From Lachnospiraceae bacterium (lineage in GTDB: Bacteria > Bacillota > Clostridia > Lachnospirales > Lachnospiraceae), in assembly GCA_009774375.1 (NCBI GenBank), contig VSNO01000202.1, positions 1 through 6,774 on the forward strand: a stretch of 6,774 bases of DNA. Direction: 5' to 3'. The first letter of the stretch is position 1, and the number at the start of each line of letters is the position of its first letter. This document shows, one piece after another, positions 5,816 to 6,774 of the stretch. Made by a program: the position numbers and the translations under genes. The notes beneath the pieces were generated by a model that was given only the letters and a program-made list of their open reading frames with translations, was not told the origin of the DNA and did not search any database.

Positions 5816-6500
5816 TTACTTTCTGACATGTGTATCACAGATGCTGATTGTCTTTTTCAGGTAGGCATTGAATTCCTCCTCAATGGCGGTTGTGTCATTT
5901 TCCAGGAATGCCCTGCAGAAGCTTTCTAGGTTTTCCATGTTTTTTCGGTTTCCCACCTGAACCATTCACGAATCTGATGGATAAAAATCCACCGTATTTC
6001 CCTGTTTGGAATGACAAGTTCGGTCAGTTCTCCAGTCTGTGCACTGCGCTGTGTCAGATACCCGGTTGTAAAAAGGATACTCCACAGGTTATCCGGATTG
6101 GAATCAAGATCCCGGTAAGTCAGTTCCTGGCGTATTGTCTTTTTGATGCTGGTTCCGTTAACCAGCTTTTTGATATCGTTTCTGTCTGCTGTTTTCGCTT
6201 TGCTTAAAAACCTTCTGATAATGTCATTGCTGCTCGTATTTACCCAGTAATTTTGCTATTCCGTCACACTCCCGTCGCGCAGATCGCTACAGTAATTACC
6301 TACGGACAGTATATGCCCAGACTGCCAAACAGATAACCGTCATACCATTCCTTAACTGCACTATACTGGTCTAAAAATCCATAGTATTCCAGCATCTGCC
6401 GGACTTCTACATCCGTAAAACCAAAATATTCATTATAACGCACATCTTTTACAGTATATACCTTAAAATTGTTCAACTCGGTAAAAAAGTATCTCGTGAA
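5504..6500 (-). pseudogene. Decayed AAA-ATPase-like / PD-(D/E)XK_9 protein (C-terminal two thirds)
   Basis: Pieces in different frames join into one protein. From right to left: TELNNFKVYTVKDVRYNEYF, then EVRQMLEYYGFLDQY and VKEWYDGYLFGSLGIYCP (frame 1, about 6307-6488); YWVNTSSNDIIRRFLSKAK, NPDNLWSILFTTGYLTQRSA and VIPNREIRWIFIHQIREWF (frame 2, about 5945-6300); CRAFLENDTTAIEEEFNAYL (frame 3, 5819-5939); and the nuclease end (5504-5815). This order is typical of the DUF1703/AAA-ATPase-like family, whose function is unsettled. Lesions: a frameshift near 6300-6305 where part of the usual CPWDV motif is lost, an in-frame TAG at 6256-6258, a frameshift near 5935-5950 at an A-run, and a TAA at 5816-5818. 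The N-terminal ATPase part (Walker motifs) is missing; homology ends at a presumed IS edge at about 6501. Clearly not functional as one protein. Confidence 0.85.
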
Positions 6501-6501
6501 G

Positions 6502-6774
6502 TGGTATACTAAAACTGGACACGGAGGGGATGGAAATTAGACAGGGTATATGGTTGTAGTGGTCAAGCTTTTTTGTAACACTTGTGGCTAAAAATTTATT
6601 AGATTGTTGCTTGGAGTCTACCGAAGCTGTCAGGCCTTGTCAATAGTGCTTCGCACCGCTTTGCGGACTTGTTATTGACAACACCTCCCTCCGATCTTGG
6701 GTGATTAAGCAATCCCATCAGGAGGTATGATTTCCTCTCTCCTTATGTTGCTGTCCGTGCCTGGTATGGTGTGC
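6502..6774. mobile_element. Probable insertion-sequence end (element continues past the window)
   Basis: Homology to the AAA-ATPase pseudogene stops at about 6500, and the sequence then begins TGGTATACTAAAACTGGACA. A TG dinucleotide start and an abrupt break of a gene suggest the terminus of an IS (IS21-like ends start with TG, but the family is only a guess). From 6502 to 6774 I see no convincing gene: short open stretches exist on both strands, including 6599-6718 minus (39 codons, no recognisable motif). The main structure is the compound inverted repeat at 6637-6681. The opposite end and any transposase gene would lie to the right of the window. Confidence 0.4.
6637..6681. repeat. Compound inverted repeat: 9-bp outer stem enclosing two small hairpins
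   Basis: TTGTCAATA (6637-6645) pairs perfectly with TATTGACAA (6673-6681). Inside are GTGC-TTC-GCAC (6646-6656), directly stacked on the outer stem, and CGC-TTT-GCG (6657-6665; extendable to CCGC/GCGG), followed by 7 unpaired bases. The result is a three-way-junction-like fold possible on either strand. No T-run follows on either side, so it is not an intrinsic terminator. It may be a regulatory or transposition structure of the presumed IS. Confidence 0.6.

Noticed and set aside
5890..6207. Plus-strand open frame (105 codons) over the AAA-ATPase pseudogene
   Set aside because: The minus strand carries clear protein family homology here; the plus-strand peptide has no motif.
6599..6718. Minus-strand 39-codon ORF starting MGLLNHPRSE across the compound palindrome
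   Set aside because: Its codons are dictated by the palindrome, and no motif is recognised. An AG-rich run lies upstream but too far for a good ribosome binding site.
6719..6774. Plus-strand ATG after AGGAGG at the right edge (MISSLLMLLS...)
   Set aside because: Only one base separates AGGAGG from this ATG, too short for initiation, and the next in-frame ATG is too far; the frame is cut by the window, so it cannot be judged.
1..6774. CRISPR array, tRNA or rRNA genes
   Set aside because: No regularly spaced 24-40 bp repeats, no tRNA-like cloverleaf with a TTCGA arm, and no rRNA-like conserved stretches were seen. The 11-bp TTCACA array is far too short in period for CRISPR.

Overview
The window looks like gut Firmicutes (Clostridia, Lachnospiraceae/Ruminococcaceae-like) DNA. 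The reasons are strong AGGAGG-type ribosome binding sites, tightly packed one-strand operons, a typical two-component/ABC exporter cassette, and a decayed AAA-ATPase/PD-(D/E)XK_9 gene of a family common in gut anaerobes. This placement is inferred from gene style only; no rRNA or marker gene is present. Every gene I can support is on the minus strand, except one short transposase relic on the plus strand, so transcription runs right to left.

Right part (about 5370-6774): decayed and mobile DNA. The C-terminal ~330 codons of an AAA-ATPase-like/PD-(D/E)XK_9 protein (5504-6500) survive, broken by two frameshifts, one internal TAG and one TAA. Recognisable homology stops at about 6500, where a sequence resembling an insertion-sequence end begins (TGGTATACT..., 6502 onward). 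Inside that presumed element lies a striking three-stem inverted repeat (6637-6681). To the left of the pseudogene, on the plus strand, is a 30-codon relic of an IS66-type TnpC transposase (5378-5470).

Central part (363-5366): a self-contained signalling and export module. A promoter (TTGTAT-17-TATAAT) drives an OmpR-family response regulator (4610-5287) and a histidine kinase (3537-4613) whose ORFs overlap by 4 nt. The kinase has two membrane helices and almost no external loop. A 170-nt gap follows, carrying an array of TTCACA half-sites spaced exactly 11 bp apart, the hallmark of OmpR/PhoB-family binding. It leads into a four-gene unit: a 50-residue single-pass membrane protein too small for routine gene calling (3214-3366), an ABC ATPase (2369-3217) and two different ABC-2 permeases (1377-2369 and 363-1373). 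These genes overlap by 1-4 nt or lie 3 nt apart, so they are almost certainly co-translated. The likely logic is that the kinase senses membrane stress or a membrane-active compound, the regulator binds the TTCACA array, and the exporter is induced. The substrate cannot be read from the sequence.

Left edge (1-309): a second response regulator starts from its own extended -10 promoter and runs out of the window. It is clearly more AT-rich than the transporter genes and probably begins a separate two-component locus.
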